Positions 18,917 to 28,773 of a stretch of 62,175 nucleotides of DNA are shown here, one piece after another. How positions within the stretch are numbered: the first letter of the stretch is position 1; each line of letters begins with the position of its first letter. Location: positions 1 to 62,175 of the forward strand of contig JACQFX010000035.1 in the NCBI GenBank assembly GCA_016199835.1, read 5' to 3'. Origin of the DNA: Nitrosomonadales bacterium. GTDB lineage: Bacteria; Pseudomonadota; Gammaproteobacteria; Burkholderiales; Gallionellaceae. Position numbers and translations under genes: made by a program. The notes beneath the pieces are model-generated. The model worked only from the letters and a program-made list of their open reading frames with translations. It had not been told where the DNA came from and did not search any database.

Positions 18917-21773
18917 ATTGGCGTTGCTCGCCGTTGCCGAACAAGTTGCTCACACAGCGTCCGCACAGCATCGGATGGTTAAGGTTGCTGCCCACGTCCT
19001 CGCGGTAATGCCAGCAGCGGTCGCACTTGGTGTGGGCGCTTGGCGCAACTTCGATCTCGACCTCACCGCCATCGCGTTGATGCACGGTGACGCGCGACGT
19101 GATGAACACGAACTTCAGGTCATCGCCCAAGCGCTTGAGCGCTGTGCAAGCATCGCCGGAAGCATACACATCCACTTCGGCCTGCAAGGCGGAGCCGATG
19201 GCATTCCGCTCGCGCTGTTCTTCCAGCTTCTTGTTCACCTGCTCGCGCACGGCGCGGATTTTTTGCCATTCTCCGATATTCTCCACGGACATGTCTGGAT
19301 TCGGCATCGCATACCAAGTCTGTTCGAATACGCTTTCCTCCTTCTTGCCGGTCAGCGTCTCCCATACTTCTTCGCCGGTGAAGGAAAGAATGGGGGCAAT
19401 CAGTCGTGCCAATGCATGGGTGATGTGGTATAGCGCGTTCTGTGCAGAACGGCGCGCGGCGGAGTTCTCGCCTGCGGTGTACAGCCGGTCTTTCAGGATG
19501 TCGAGATAGAAACCGCCCAGTTCTTCCGAACAAAACCCTTGCAGCTTCTGCACCGCAAGATGGAACTCATAACGCTCATAATCTGCGATCACTTCGGTTT
19601 GAAGTGCCCAAGTCAGTGTTAATGCAAAGCGATCAATCTCCAGCCAATCGCCCACTGGCAGCGCATCGCGCCCTGCATCGAAGTCGTTCACGTTCGCCAG
19701 CAGGAAGCGCAGGGTGTTGCGGATACGCCGATAGCTTTCCACCACGCGCTTGAGAATTTCGTCGGAGATAGTCAGTTCGCCGGAGTAGTCGGTCGATGCC
19801 GTCCACAGACGCAGGATGTCCGCGCCCAGCGTATCGAATATCTTTTGCGGCGCGATCACGTTGCCCTTGGACTTGCTCATCTTGTGGCCGCTGCCATCCA
19901 CCACGAAGCCGTGGGTGAGCAAGGCATCGTAAGGCGCGCGATCATTGATGGCGCACGAAGTCAGCAGCGAAGACTGGAACCAGCCTCTATGCTGATCCGA
20001 ACCTTCAAGGTAAAGATCGGCAGGGAAACTCAATTCTTCGCGGCGCGCCAGCACGGCAGCGTGGGTCGCGCCGGAGTCGAACCACACATCCAGCGTGTCG
20101 GTAAGTTTGCGGTAATGCGCTGCGTCAGCGCCCAGCATTTCTGCCGCATCGAGCGAAAACCACGCTTCTATGCCCTGCTGCTCGACGCGCAGCGCGACCT
20201 GCTCCAGCAACTCCGGCGTGCGCGGATGCAGTTGCATGGTTTCCTTGTGTACGAAGAACGGCATAGGCACGCCCCAGTTGCGCTGGCGCGACACACACCA
20301 GTCCGGGCGATTCTTGATCATCGCTTCGAGACGCGCCTTGCCCCATGCCGGGAAGAACTTCGTATCCTCCACTGCCTTGTTGGCGAGATCGCGCAAAGAC
20401 ACACCCTCAGCATGCTGTGTGTGGCGCACTTCCCGGATCAGCTCCTCCGAGCCATCACCCGATGCAATTGACTTGTTTTCCATGCCGATAAACCACTGCG
20501 GCGTGGAGCGAAATATGATCGGCGTCTTGTGGCGCCAGCAGTGCGGGTAGCTGTGCTTGAGTTTTTCCTGATGCAGCAGATGGCCGCTGGCTTCCAGCGC
20601 CTGCAACACGATGTCGTTGCCCTTCCACACGAACACACCGGCCAGTTCGATGCCTCCGGCAGGCGGCGTGGTGGAAATGAACTTGCCATCATCACCCACC
20701 GGATTGTCGTTCGGCAGATCGTATTTCTGCCCGACGAAATAGTCGTCGAGACCGTGCGCCGGAGCGGTATGCACCAGTCCGGTACCCGCTTCCAGCGTGA
20801 CATGCTCGCCGCAGATGATGGGCACGATGCGCTGCTGAAACGGGTGTTGCAGCGGCAGCATCTCCAACGCCTTGCCCTTGCAACGTGGCGCGCGCGCTCC
20901 ATCCACATCCTCATCCGTAAAGTGATAACGCGCCAGACAGCTATCGGCCAACTCGTCCGCCAGCAGGTAATAGCCATGGCTGGTGCGAACCAAACGATAC
21001 TCGTGCTCGGGGTGTACGCTCACCGCCTGGTTCGCAGGCAGCGTCCACGGCGTAGTAGTCCAGATCACCGCCAGCACCCTGGCGTTGCCCGGAAGTGACA
21101 CGCCGAACGCCTTGCCCAGTGCTTCCTTGTTCTTCACCTCGAAACCGACATCGATTGCGGGCGAAACCTTGTCCTCGTATTCAACTTCCGCTTCGGCCAG
21201 CGCGGACTGGCAATCCAGACACCAGTTCACCGGCTTGCGGCCCTGATACAAATAGCCGCGCTCAAAAATTTTACCGAGCGCGCGGATGATGTCCGCCTCG
21301 GTCCTGAAATCCATCGTGAGATAGGGATGATTCCAGTCGCCCAGCACGCCCAAGCGGATGAAGTCTTTCTTCTGCCGCTCGACCTGCTCGGCGGCATAGG
21401 CACGGCACAGCTCGCGAAACTCTGCGGGCGAGATGTTCTTGCCGTGTTTCTTCTCCACCTGCAACTCGATGGGCAGACCGTGGCAATCCCAGCCCGGCAC
21501 ATAGGGCGCATCGAAACCGCTCAGCGTCTTGCTCTTGACGATGATGTCCTTCAGCACCTTGTTCACCGCGTGGCCGATATGGATGTCGCCATTCGCGTAG
21601 GGCGGGCCGTCGTGCAGAATGAATTTCTTGCGGCCCTTGCTCGCGGCGCGGATGCGCTCGTAGCGCTGCTGTTCCTGCCACTGTTGCAGCATCTGCGGCT
21701 CGCGCTTGGCGAGATCGCCGCGCATGGGGAAAGAAGTTTCGGGAAGGTTAAGCGGGTATTTTTGTTCGGCCAT
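18909..21773 (-). CDS. ileS: Isoleucyl-tRNA synthetase
   Basis: This class I synthetase has 954 residues. The HIGH motif is at residues 65-68 and KMSKS is in [10 protein letters not shown]. An editing domain lies between them, and a C-terminal zinc site is formed by CDRCWHY and CGRC. The start [17 protein letters not shown] was chosen by family; its first 26 nt overlap the ribF 3' end. Confidence 0.97.
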   Translation of the reverse strand: MAEQKYPLNLPETSFPMRGDLAKREPQMLQQWQEQQRYERIRAASKGRKKFILHDGPPYANGDIHIGHAVNKVLKDIIVKSKTLSGFDAPYVPGWDCHGLPIELQVEKKHGKNISPAEFRELCRAYAAEQVERQKKDFIRLGVLGDWNHPYLTMDFRTEADIIRALGKIFERGYLYQGRKPVNWCLDCQSALAEAEVEYEDKVSPAIDVGFEVKNKEALGKAFGVSLPGNARVLAVIWTTTPWTLPANQAVSVHPEHEYRLVRTSHGYYLLADELADSCLARYHFTDEDVDGARAPRCKGKALEMLPLQHPFQQRIVPIICGEHVTLEAGTGLVHTAPAHGLDDYFVGQKYDLPNDNPVGDDGKFISTTPPAGGIELAGVFVWKGNDIVLQALEASGHLLHQEKLKHSYPHCWRHKTPIIFRSTPQWFIGMENKSIASGDGSEELIREVRHTQHAEGVSLRDLANKAVEDTKFFPAWGKARLEAMIKNRPDWCVSRQRNWGVPMPFFVHKETMQLHPRTPELLEQVALRVEQQGIEAWFSLDAAEMLGADAAHYRKLTDTLDVWFDSGATHAAVLARREELSFPADLYLEGSDQHRGWFQSSLLTSCAINDRAPYDALLTHGFVVDGSGHKMSKSKGNVIAPQKIFDTLGADILRLWTASTDYSGELTISDEILKRVVESYRRIRNTLRFLLANVNDFDAGRDALPVGDWLEIDRFALTLTWALQTEVIADYERYEFHLAVQKLQGFCSEELGGFYLDILKDRLYTAGENSAARRSAQNALYHITHALARLIAPILSFTGEEVWETLTGKKEESVFEQTWYAMPNPDMSVENIGEWQKIRAVREQVNKKLEEQRERNAIGSALQAEVDVYASGDACTALKRLGDDLKFVFITSRVTVHQRDGGEVEIEVAPSAHTKCDRCWHYREDVGSNLNHPMLCGRCVSNLFGNGEQRQYA

Positions 21774-22695
21774 GATGTGTCTCAAACCATAATTTTGTCT
21801 GCTCGACATCGAGCGCAATCTGTTGCGTCAAACTCTGCAAATCGGGGAACTTCATTTCGTCGCGCAGCTTGTGCAGGAATTCCACGCGCAGGTGCTTGCC
21901 ATAAATACCTTGCGCGAATTCGAGCAGATGCACTTCCAGCACCGGCTTCGCGTCCACGTGCACCGTCGGGCGCACGCCCAGGCTCGCTGCTCCCTGCAAT
22001 ATGCCCAGCCCTTCCCCATGCGCCTGCACCACGTAGATGCCCTTGAGTGGAGGCAGGTTGTGTTTTAACTGGATGTTCGCCGTCGGGAAGCCGAGCTTGT
22101 GCCCCATGCCGTCGCCATGCACCACGCGCCCGCTGATACTGTAGTGCCGCCCCAGATAGGACTGCGCTACATCCATCCTGCCCGCTGCCAGTGCCGCGCG
22201 CACCGCAGTGCTGGAGATACGCACACCGTCGTGCAGCACGCTGTGCATGGCTTGTACTTCGAGACCAAGTTGCGCACCAACCTGTTGCATCAACGCAAAA
22301 TCGCCATTGCGCCCGCTGCCGAAGCGGAAATCGTCGCCTATCAGAACGAACCTCGCTCGCACTTTTTCGTGCAACGCCCGCACGAAACTTTGCGCATCCA
22401 TCTGTGCGAACGTCTTGTTAAAACGACATATATGCACCTGATCCACGCCCAGTGCCGCGAACAGTTCCAGCTTTTCGCGCATGCTGGTCAGTCGTGCCGG
22501 AGCCTGTTGCGGCGTAAAGAATTCGCGCGGATGCGGCTCGAATATCACCACCGCCGCAGGCAAGCCGCGCGATTGAGCTGCTGCGCGCAACTGCGCGAGC
22601 AAGGCCTGATGGCCGAGATGCACGCCATCGAAATTACCGATGGTCAGTGCAACCGGCTGCGCCACGAGAGAGTGAAGTCCGCGAAAGATAAGCAT
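21748..22695 (-). CDS. ribF: Bifunctional riboflavin kinase / FAD synthetase
   Basis: This enzyme makes FMN and FAD from riboflavin. It has 315 residues. The N-terminal nucleotidyltransferase has [15 protein letters not shown] and the ISSTAVR motif; the C-terminal flavokinase has [11 protein letters not shown]. It is first of the ribF-ileS-lspA-ispH-thiO operon and overlaps ileS by 26 nt. No FMN riboswitch is seen upstream. Confidence 0.95.
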   Translation of the reverse strand: MLIFRGLHSLVAQPVALTIGNFDGVHLGHQALLAQLRAAAQSRGLPAAVVIFEPHPREFFTPQQAPARLTSMREKLELFAALGVDQVHICRFNKTFAQMDAQSFVRALHEKVRARFVLIGDDFRFGSGRNGDFALMQQVGAQLGLEVQAMHSVLHDGVRISSTAVRAALAAGRMDVAQSYLGRHYSISGRVVHGDGMGHKLGFPTANIQLKHNLPPLKGIYVVQAHGEGLGILQGAASLGVRPTVHVDAKPVLEVHLLEFAQGIYGKHLRVEFLHKLRDEMKFPDLQSLTQQIALDVEQTKLWFETHHGRTKIPA

Positions 22696-22835
22696 ACAAG
22701 GCGCGGATTATACCTTACAGCCATGCCGAAAGAAGCGATCCTGCCACAGACATAACCGAAAAAACTGTTTGTCGGGCTATGAAAAAACTGAGGCACCAGC
22801 GGCGCCCCAGAACACAAGCAAATTTCAGTAATATC

Positions 22836-23234
22836 TCACGAACAACGTTCGCGGTGATCCAGACTCTTTTGATGCAATCTGAGCGTCACGTCCGCGAGAC
22901 TGGCACCCGGCTTATCCGAAAAAATCTCCGTGATCTCGTCAGTATCGAGTGCCGTCGCATTGGAAATCGCCTCTATCGTTTTTTCGATTTCCTGCGCTAG
23001 TTTTCTCGAATCCACGCGCGTCAATACTTTCGTGTTATCGAGGACTTCAACCGCCACCCTCAACTCGCCAACCATCTCTACCTGAATATTTTCCAGTATA
23101 TCCAGAACCTCTTCAGCCTTGAGGCTGGTCGAAACAGCCATTGCCTGCACTGTTCCGTTCACAAATTCTTCAAGTCGCGCAATATCCATTTCTTTTTCAA
23201 ACGCCCAATTTCCGGGTTTTGATGTCGTCGTCAT
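22836..23234 (-). CDS. Small acidic protein of unknown function
   Basis: This 132-residue protein has no signal peptide or membrane segment and is predicted mainly helical (EEFVNGTVQAMAVS, EEVLDILENIQVEM, RKLAQEIEKTIEAI). A strong ribosome site AGGAGG lies 7 nt before the ATG, and a near-consensus promoter lies upstream at 23329-23357. I recognise no family. Well-formed expression signals suggest a real and strongly expressed gene. It stands alone between ribF and radA. Confidence 0.7.
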   Translation of the reverse strand: MTTTSKPGNWAFEKEMDIARLEEFVNGTVQAMAVSTSLKAEEVLDILENIQVEMVGELRVAVEVLDNTKVLTRVDSRKLAQEIEKTIEAISNATALDTDEITEIFSDKPGASLADVTLRLHQKSLDHRERCS

Positions 23235-23328
23235 GGTAGCAACCTCCTGTACAAAACTTCTGAAACCAATGAGCAGCGATCAGGTCATTAACCGCAGCTA
23301 CCGTGTTACTACTTCCCATTACGAAAAA

Positions 23329-23357
23329 AGTATATTATTTCCGAGTGTTTTTGTCAA
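23329..23357 (-). promoter_or_regulatory. Near-consensus sigma-70 promoter
   Basis: The minus strand has TTGACA (complement of 23352-23357), a 17-bp spacer and TATACT (complement of 23329-23334). The leader to the ATG at 23234 is about 88 nt. It is the strongest vegetative-type promoter I saw in the window, and it serves a small unknown gene. Confidence 0.8.
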
Positions 23358-23363
23358 GTAATA

Positions 23364-24887
23364 TTAATACTGCTGGTTGCCGGACAGTAAAGAAGCGCGG
23401 TCGAAACCTAGCCGTTCACTAAAGGTGTGTAAATTTTGTTTTAAGTTAGCCTGAAACCCTTGCGCGACAAGGTTTTCAACGGAAATTTGATGCGCATAAA
23501 ATCTTCTGATGAAAAATTCCGCGCAAACCCAATAAAGACGCTGGTTCCCTTCCACCCGTTCCACCGCCATGATCTCCATGCCCACGATCTTCTGCTTCGG
23601 CGCATTGGCTTTGGGAATGATGGCGTGGGTAAAACCGAGCTTGGCAGCTTCTTTCAGGCGCTCCTGACCGCGTTGCACCGGGCGCACTTCACCAGCCAGG
23701 CCGACTTCGCCAAAGACGACCAGCTTCTCCGGTAAAGGACGATTGCGCAGCGAAGAAACGATCGCCAGCAATACTGCGAGATCGGCACCCGGCTCGGTGA
23801 TCTTCACGCCACCCACGGCATTGATGAACACATCCTGATCGAAACAGGCGATGCCCGCATGGCGATGCAGCACGGCCAGCAACATGGCCAGGCGATTTTG
23901 CTCCAGTCCCAATGACAAGCGGCGCGGGCTCGGCGAATGCGCGTCGTCGAGCAACGCTTGTATCTCCACCAGCAGTGGTCGCGTGCCCTCTTGCGTGACC
24001 ATCACACACGAACCTGCCACTTGCACACTGTGCTGCGACAGGAATAACGCGGAAGGATTGCTCACTTCGCGCAAACCTTTTTCGGTCATGGCGAATACGC
24101 CGAGTTCATTCACCGCGCCGAAGCGATTCTTGAATGCGCGTACCAAACGATAACTGGAATGTGTATCGCCCTCGAAATACAGCACCGTGTCCACGATGTG
24201 TTCCAGCACACGCGGCCCGGCCAGCGCGCCTTCCTTGGTAACATGTCCAACCAGGATCATGGTCACGTCGCTGCTCTTGGCCACGCGCGTGAGTTGCGCC
24301 GCGCATTCGCGCACTTGCGCCACCGAGCCGGGCGCGCTCGTGAGTTGCTCGGAATACACGGTCTGTATGGAATCTATCACCACCACATCGGGCTTCTCGC
24401 ACGCGACTGCGGCCTGAATCTTTTCAAGCTGAATCTCCGGCAACAAGCGCACCTCGCGCGCATCCAGCGCCAGACGTTTTGCGCGCAACGCGATCTGTTG
24501 CGCCGATTCCTCACCGCTGACATACAACACTTTTTTCTGCGTGGAAAGATGGGCCAGCGTCTGCAACAACAGCGTGGATTTACCGATGCCGGGATCGCCG
24601 CCGATCAGCACCACCGCGCCCTGTACCAAGCCGCCGCCCAGTACGCGGTCGAACTCGGCGATGCCGGTCGGTGTGCGCTGCACTTCCGCTGCCTCCACCT
24701 CGGCAAGCTGTTGCAATTTCCCCGAAGCCGCCAGCGCGCTGTAGCGGTTCTTGCCCGCAGCGGGCATCGCTTCCGCCACCGATTCCACCAGCGTGTTCCA
24801 TGCCTCGCAGTGCGGACACTGCCCCTGCCATTTCTGCGTCTGCCCGCCACATTCGGTGCAACTATAGATTGTCTTTACTTTGGCCAT
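23364..24887 (-). CDS. radA: DNA repair ATPase RadA with an unusual C-terminal tail
   Basis: RadA is a RecA-like branch-migration helicase. It has 507 residues. The zinc finger is C10, C13, C24 and C27; Walker A is GGDPGIGKS; the RadA KNRFG motif is in AFKNRFGAVNE; and a Lon-like domain follows. The family normally ends soon after MEIMAVERVE. Here 61 further residues (447-507) follow, starting GNQRLYWVCAEFF, with no family resemblance and AT-richer DNA. A frameshift or insertion near 23549 has probably replaced the normal end. Confidence 0.92.
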   Translation of the reverse strand: MAKVKTIYSCTECGGQTQKWQGQCPHCEAWNTLVESVAEAMPAAGKNRYSALAASGKLQQLAEVEAAEVQRTPTGIAEFDRVLGGGLVQGAVVLIGGDPGIGKSTLLLQTLAHLSTQKKVLYVSGEESAQQIALRAKRLALDAREVRLLPEIQLEKIQAAVACEKPDVVVIDSIQTVYSEQLTSAPGSVAQVRECAAQLTRVAKSSDVTMILVGHVTKEGALAGPRVLEHIVDTVLYFEGDTHSSYRLVRAFKNRFGAVNELGVFAMTEKGLREVSNPSALFLSQHSVQVAGSCVMVTQEGTRPLLVEIQALLDDAHSPSPRRLSLGLEQNRLAMLLAVLHRHAGIACFDQDVFINAVGGVKITEPGADLAVLLAIVSSLRNRPLPEKLVVFGEVGLAGEVRPVQRGQERLKEAAKLGFTHAIIPKANAPKQKIVGMEIMAVERVEGNQRLYWVCAEFFIRRFYAHQISVENLVAQGFQANLKQNLHTFSERLGFDRASLLSGNQQY

Positions 24888-25037
24888 TGCCGGGTTTCAC
24901 CTTGTTAAGGCCAGAGTTTAGCATTCTTCCGTCGCGCTCAAATCTCCGAAGCCATACCGAACACAGCGCGGAAGGACAGGAAAGTCAGGTGATGATAGAC
25001 ACAAGCGGACTGTGGCCGCCCGGTTCATGGCAGCCGT

Positions 25038-26522
25038 TCAGGTTTGTCGCTCCAACGCCCCTCTAGCTCTTGCACTGGAATAAACCGAGCGGACGCTGCC
25101 GCGTATATCGGGCAGATTCCCTCTCATCGCAGTCTGCCAGACATGGTCTGCGCCCATCCCCATCTGGAACATCGCTCCGCCTACCGAGTAGATGGCTGCG
25201 GGATTGGATACGATATAAGCATGGGCCGCCGCATCGGCCAGCAGACTTTGCAATACGCTGGCTGCGTTGTCGAAGCGGATAGGTGTCGCAGGAAGATTAG
25301 CTGATGTCGCAACCGGAACGGCACTTGTGGTCGTAGTCACAGGCACGATCGACGCCACGGTCACTGCCTCAGGCAAACTCTCAGGAACCGGGGTGGGGCT
25401 GGCCGCAACTACTGGCTGCCCTGTCGTGGCCACAACGACTGTCGCTTGCGTTGCCGTGTTTACAACCGTCTCTACCGCTGGCAGTACCGTCGCCTCCAGA
25501 GCTTGTACCGCAACCAGATTCTGCGTTGCCTGCGTAACAGCAACGGGTTCGGCTATGGGTGGTGTCGCAGTTGGTACGATGGTTGCAGATACCGTCGCGG
25601 CAGTACGGGCATTCACTTCTGTATTCACGACGGGGATCGTGACTGCGGCAGTTTCAGCAATCACTGTTGCCGGTGTCGTTGCCACAGGAGCCGCTGCCTG
25701 TGTGGCAACCAGGGTTCCCGCAATGCCAGTAGCAACGATGACGCCTGCTCCCGTAGTCACAGGCAGACTCGCCGCCAACACGACCGGCTGTACGGCAGTT
25801 GCTTCGGCGGCAAGCACCGTTACCGGATTTTCCGTGACGGCTGTCGGCGCAGCCGTCGTTGCAGCGCTCGTGCTTATGCCCGCATTCGCTTCTGCCGCAC
25901 CCGCCGTTTGCACGCTGCCCAATGTCGTAGCCGTTCCACCTGCAACAGCGGCAAACGGGTTTTCGGTCGCACCGCTGGTACTGCCCGTAACGGGATTGGG
26001 AATATTCTCGATCGGCCCGGCACCCGTGCCCAACAACGTTGCCAGCACCGCATCGCGCGCCTGACTTATGCTGTCGCCCGGCACACCTTCGATGACGCCC
26101 TGCCCGTTATACAAGCCTGAAATTGCGGGACTAGCTTCTGCCGCTGCCGCATTGGCCGCGCCCACCAGTTCATTGATCAACGCCCCCGACGCATTGGCAG
26201 GCATCAACAGCGTGTTGATGGCATTCAGCACGCCAGAACTTCCCGCCTGCACATTCACCCCTAAAGCCGCAGCCAAGTCCCTTTGCTGCTCGATATTCAG
26301 CCCCGATGCAGGAACTGCCGGGGAGAAGAAATTTTGCAGCGCACTAATAGCATCGTAAGTCACTGGAACCGTATAGCCAGAATTCAGAGTAGCGATAAAA
26401 CTGGGGACGGCTTGTGCCGAAAACCGGGCTTGAGCGGTTTGTGTCATGCTGCCCCACAGGTACAGCGGACTGATCGTCGCCGCCCCGCCCGTTACGGCTA
26501 CCGGTTGTATGGAGATTGCCAT
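25038..26522 (-). CDS. Ala/Thr/Val/Pro-rich low-complexity protein, unknown
   Basis: This 494-residue protein has a good ribosome site (GGAGGG) before MAISIQPVAV. Residues about 1-160 are moderately complex and helical. Residues about 175-420 are almost only Ala, Thr, Val and Pro with alternating short hydrophobic runs. The last 80 residues regain complexity (YIVSNPAAIYSVGGAMF). There is no signal peptide, lipobox or clear membrane segment. An 800-bp frame is also open on the other strand, but it is judged a shadow. No family recognised; it may be a surface or matrix protein exported without a Sec signal (speculation). Confidence 0.65.
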   Translation of the reverse strand: MAISIQPVAVTGGAATISPLYLWGSMTQTAQARFSAQAVPSFIATLNSGYTVPVTYDAISALQNFFSPAVPASGLNIEQQRDLAAALGVNVQAGSSGVLNAINTLLMPANASGALINELVGAANAAAAEASPAISGLYNGQGVIEGVPGDSISQARDAVLATLLGTGAGPIENIPNPVTGSTSGATENPFAAVAGGTATTLGSVQTAGAAEANAGISTSAATTAAPTAVTENPVTVLAAEATAVQPVVLAASLPVTTGAGVIVATGIAGTLVATQAAAPVATTPATVIAETAAVTIPVVNTEVNARTAATVSATIVPTATPPIAEPVAVTQATQNLVAVQALEATVLPAVETVVNTATQATVVVATTGQPVVAASPTPVPESLPEAVTVASIVPVTTTTSAVPVATSANLPATPIRFDNAASVLQSLLADAAAHAYIVSNPAAIYSVGGAMFQMGMGADHVWQTAMRGNLPDIRGSVRSVYSSARARGALERQT

Positions 26523-26592
26523 GGCATTGCCCTCCGCGCCACTATTACATACCTGTAATTTCGACAGGTCAAGCGCGGATTTGTTCAGCGCA

Positions 26593-27951
26593 TCAAGCCA
26601 CTAGCCGCCACGCCAATCCTAAAAAACCGCACGACAGAATGACAGCGATCACCCCGACCTTGAAGCGGAATATCGCAAGCGCCGCTGCGGTTGCGAGCGC
26701 GATGGAAAACCAGTCCACCGCATTGCCGAATCCTGCTGCCCGGAACACATGATAGGCAAAGAACAAAGCCAGGCTGGCGATGACACCCACCACGGCAGCC
26801 GTGATGGCGGTAAGCGGCGCGGTAAGTTTGAGATTGCCATGCGTAGTCTCGATGAAAGGTCCGCCCATGAAAATGAAAACAAAGCTGGGCAGAAAAGTAA
26901 AAAATGTCGCGACGGTAGCAGCGATGAAGGCCGTAGCAAACACTGCATCGGCTCCGAACACCTGCTGGCTCCAGCCGCCGACGAAACCGACGAAAGTGAT
27001 CACCATGATGAGCGGCCCCGGCGTAGTCTCGCCCAGCGCCAGCCCGTCTATCATCTGCGTCGCCGTCAGCCAGTGGTAGTGCTCCACCGCGCCCTGATAA
27101 ACATAAGGCAGCACCGCATACGCGCCGCCGAAAGTCAGCAGCGCCGCCTTGGTGAAGAACCAGCCCATCTGCGTGAACGCGCTGTCCCAGCCATAATGCG
27201 CGATCAGCAACGCCATCACCGCCAGCCAGATGCCGACGCCGACGATCAGAATACGCACCAGCCTCGCCCAACTGAACAGCGCATGCGTTGGCGTAAGCGT
27301 ATCGTCATCTATGAGCGCCGGGCCGAAATCCTTTCTACTCGCGCCATGTCCGCCTCCCGCCCTGAAGTGTTGCGGCGCGATGCGCCCGCCGAAATAACCG
27401 ATCGCTCCCGCCGCCAATACGATGGCGGGGAACGGCAGATGAAAAATAAAAATGGCGACAAAGGCGAGCGTGCAGATCGCCCACAGCAGCCCATTCTTCA
27501 AGGTGCGCGAACCTATGCGATAACAGGCAGACAGCACGATGGCGACCACCGCCGGTTTGATGCCGTACAGCGCGCCCGCCACCGCAGGCACTGCACCGTA
27601 AGCCATGTAGATCCAGGCCAGAGCCAGCAGGATGAAAAACGAAGGCAGCACGAACAAACCGCCCGCGACGATGCCGCCCCAGGTGCGATGCATCAGCCAG
27701 CCGATGTAAGTGGCAAGCTGCTGCGCCTCGGGGCCGGGCAGCACCATGCAATAGTTGAGCGCATGCAAAAAGCGCCGCTCCGAAATCCAGCGTTTCTTCT
27801 CCACCAGATCGTGATGCATGATGGCGATCTGCCCCGCAGGCCCGCCGAAACTGATGAAACCGAGCTTGAGCCAATACACGAAAGCCTGCACCAGAGTCAC
27901 AGGCTCCGGGGCCAATAATGGTTGTGTTGATTGATTGCCGATGGTGTCCAC
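26593..27951 (-). CDS. chrA: Chromate transporter ChrA (CHR family, long form)
   Basis: This inner-membrane transporter exports chromate. It has 452 residues and two homologous halves, each opening with the family motif: FISFGGPAGQIAIMH near residue 30 and LLTFGGAYAVLPYV near residue 280. Around 10-12 membrane segments are visible. The GTG start at VDTIGNQS was chosen for its AGGAGA site 7 nt upstream; an ATG 24-30 nt upstream is possible. No chrB regulator is next to it. Confidence 0.9.
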   Translation of the reverse strand: MDTIGNQSTQPLLAPEPVTLVQAFVYWLKLGFISFGGPAGQIAIMHHDLVEKKRWISERRFLHALNYCMVLPGPEAQQLATYIGWLMHRTWGGIVAGGLFVLPSFFILLALAWIYMAYGAVPAVAGALYGIKPAVVAIVLSACYRIGSRTLKNGLLWAICTLAFVAIFIFHLPFPAIVLAAGAIGYFGGRIAPQHFRAGGGHGASRKDFGPALIDDDTLTPTHALFSWARLVRILIVGVGIWLAVMALLIAHYGWDSAFTQMGWFFTKAALLTFGGAYAVLPYVYQGAVEHYHWLTATQMIDGLALGETTPGPLIMVITFVGFVGGWSQQVFGADAVFATAFIAATVATFFTFLPSFVFIFMGGPFIETTHGNLKLTAPLTAITAAVVGVIASLALFFAYHVFRAAGFGNAVDWFSIALATAAALAIFRFKVGVIAVILSCGFLGLAWRLVA

Positions 27952-28134
27952 GAACGCTCTCCTTCTGGTATGCATACCCAAAGTTGGAGCAGGCCTTGGA
28001 CGCAGAGCGTCTTGGTCGGGGAGGCTGCCGTATCCCCGGTTGCAACTTGATGGGGAAGGATTTTGCTGGAAATGAAGAGGGTACGCAAGGCGTTACATGT
28101 GGCTGTTGCGGATACAGCACAAAGATCAGTTAGC

Positions 28135-28167
28135 AATAAAAAACCCGCCGGGCTTGCCGGGCGGGTT
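28135..28167 (-). terminator. Rho-independent terminator after the ComEA-like gene
   Basis: On the minus strand AACCCGCC pairs with GGCGGGTT around a CGGCAAGCC-type loop, followed by TTTTATT. It lies 20 bp beyond the stop at 28186 and ends the hldD-ComEA side of the transcript. Confidence 0.85.
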
Positions 28168-28185
28168 AGCGAAAATACGGTTGCT

Positions 28186-28710
28186 TTATTTCTTGTCTGC
28201 TTTCTCTGCTTTTTCAGCCTTGGCAGCTTTCTTCTCGGCTTTCTTTTCAGCCTTGGTTTTCTTCTTGTCAGCCTTGGTCTCATCCTTGGCTGGCTTCTCT
28301 TCCTTCTTCGTCTCAGCCTTGGCAGCAGCTTTTTCTTCCTTCCTGGCTTCAGCCTTGGCCGGCTTGCTCTCGGCCTTCGCAGCTTCGGCCTTCTTGTCGG
28401 CTTTAGCGGCTTCAGGTTTGGCTTCGGCTTTCTTGTCTGCCTTGGCAGGCGCAGCAGCCCCATCCACGCTCAGGTCGGCACGCATCTTTTCCACGGTCTT
28501 GTCGCCAAAGCCCTTGACGTTCTTCAGATCGTCCACACTCTTGAACGAACCGTTCTTCTTGCGGTAATCAACGATGGCCTGCGCCTTCACCGGGCCGATG
28601 CCCTTGACGGAATCCAGTTCTTCCTTGCTGGCGGTATTCAGATTCACGGCGGCGAATGCCATATTGAAAAAGGCGAAGAATGCGATCAATACCCACAACA
28701 GTTTTTTCAT
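28186..28710 (-). CDS. ComEA-like helix-hairpin-helix protein with charged tail
   Basis: This 174-residue protein has a signal peptide (MKKLLWVLIAFFAFFNMAFA) followed by a ComEA-type double helix-hairpin-helix DNA-binding domain (about 22-82: VNLNTASKEELDSVKGIGPV, VKGFGDKTVEKMRADL). Residues about 85-174 are almost only Lys, Ala and Glu. Short ComEA proteins bind incoming DNA in the periplasm during natural transformation. The long charged tail is unusual and could bind DNA or the cell wall. GGGAGC precedes the ATG. Confidence 0.88.
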   Translation of the reverse strand: MKKLLWVLIAFFAFFNMAFAAVNLNTASKEELDSVKGIGPVKAQAIVDYRKKNGSFKSVDDLKNVKGFGDKTVEKMRADLSVDGAAAPAKADKKAEAKPEAAKADKKAEAAKAESKPAKAEARKEEKAAAKAETKKEEKPAKDETKADKKKTKAEKKAEKKAAKAEKAEKADKK

Positions 28711-28773
28711 GGTGCTCCCTTTGCAAAAAATAAAACGGCACATACCGTGCGTTGAAAAACGGACGAGGCGTAT

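Noticed and set aside
25267-26064. 265-codon plus-strand Ala/Thr/Val-rich frame
   Set aside because: Lies opposite the 494-residue minus-strand gene, which has a ribosome site and complex ends; this frame is a by-product of biased codons.
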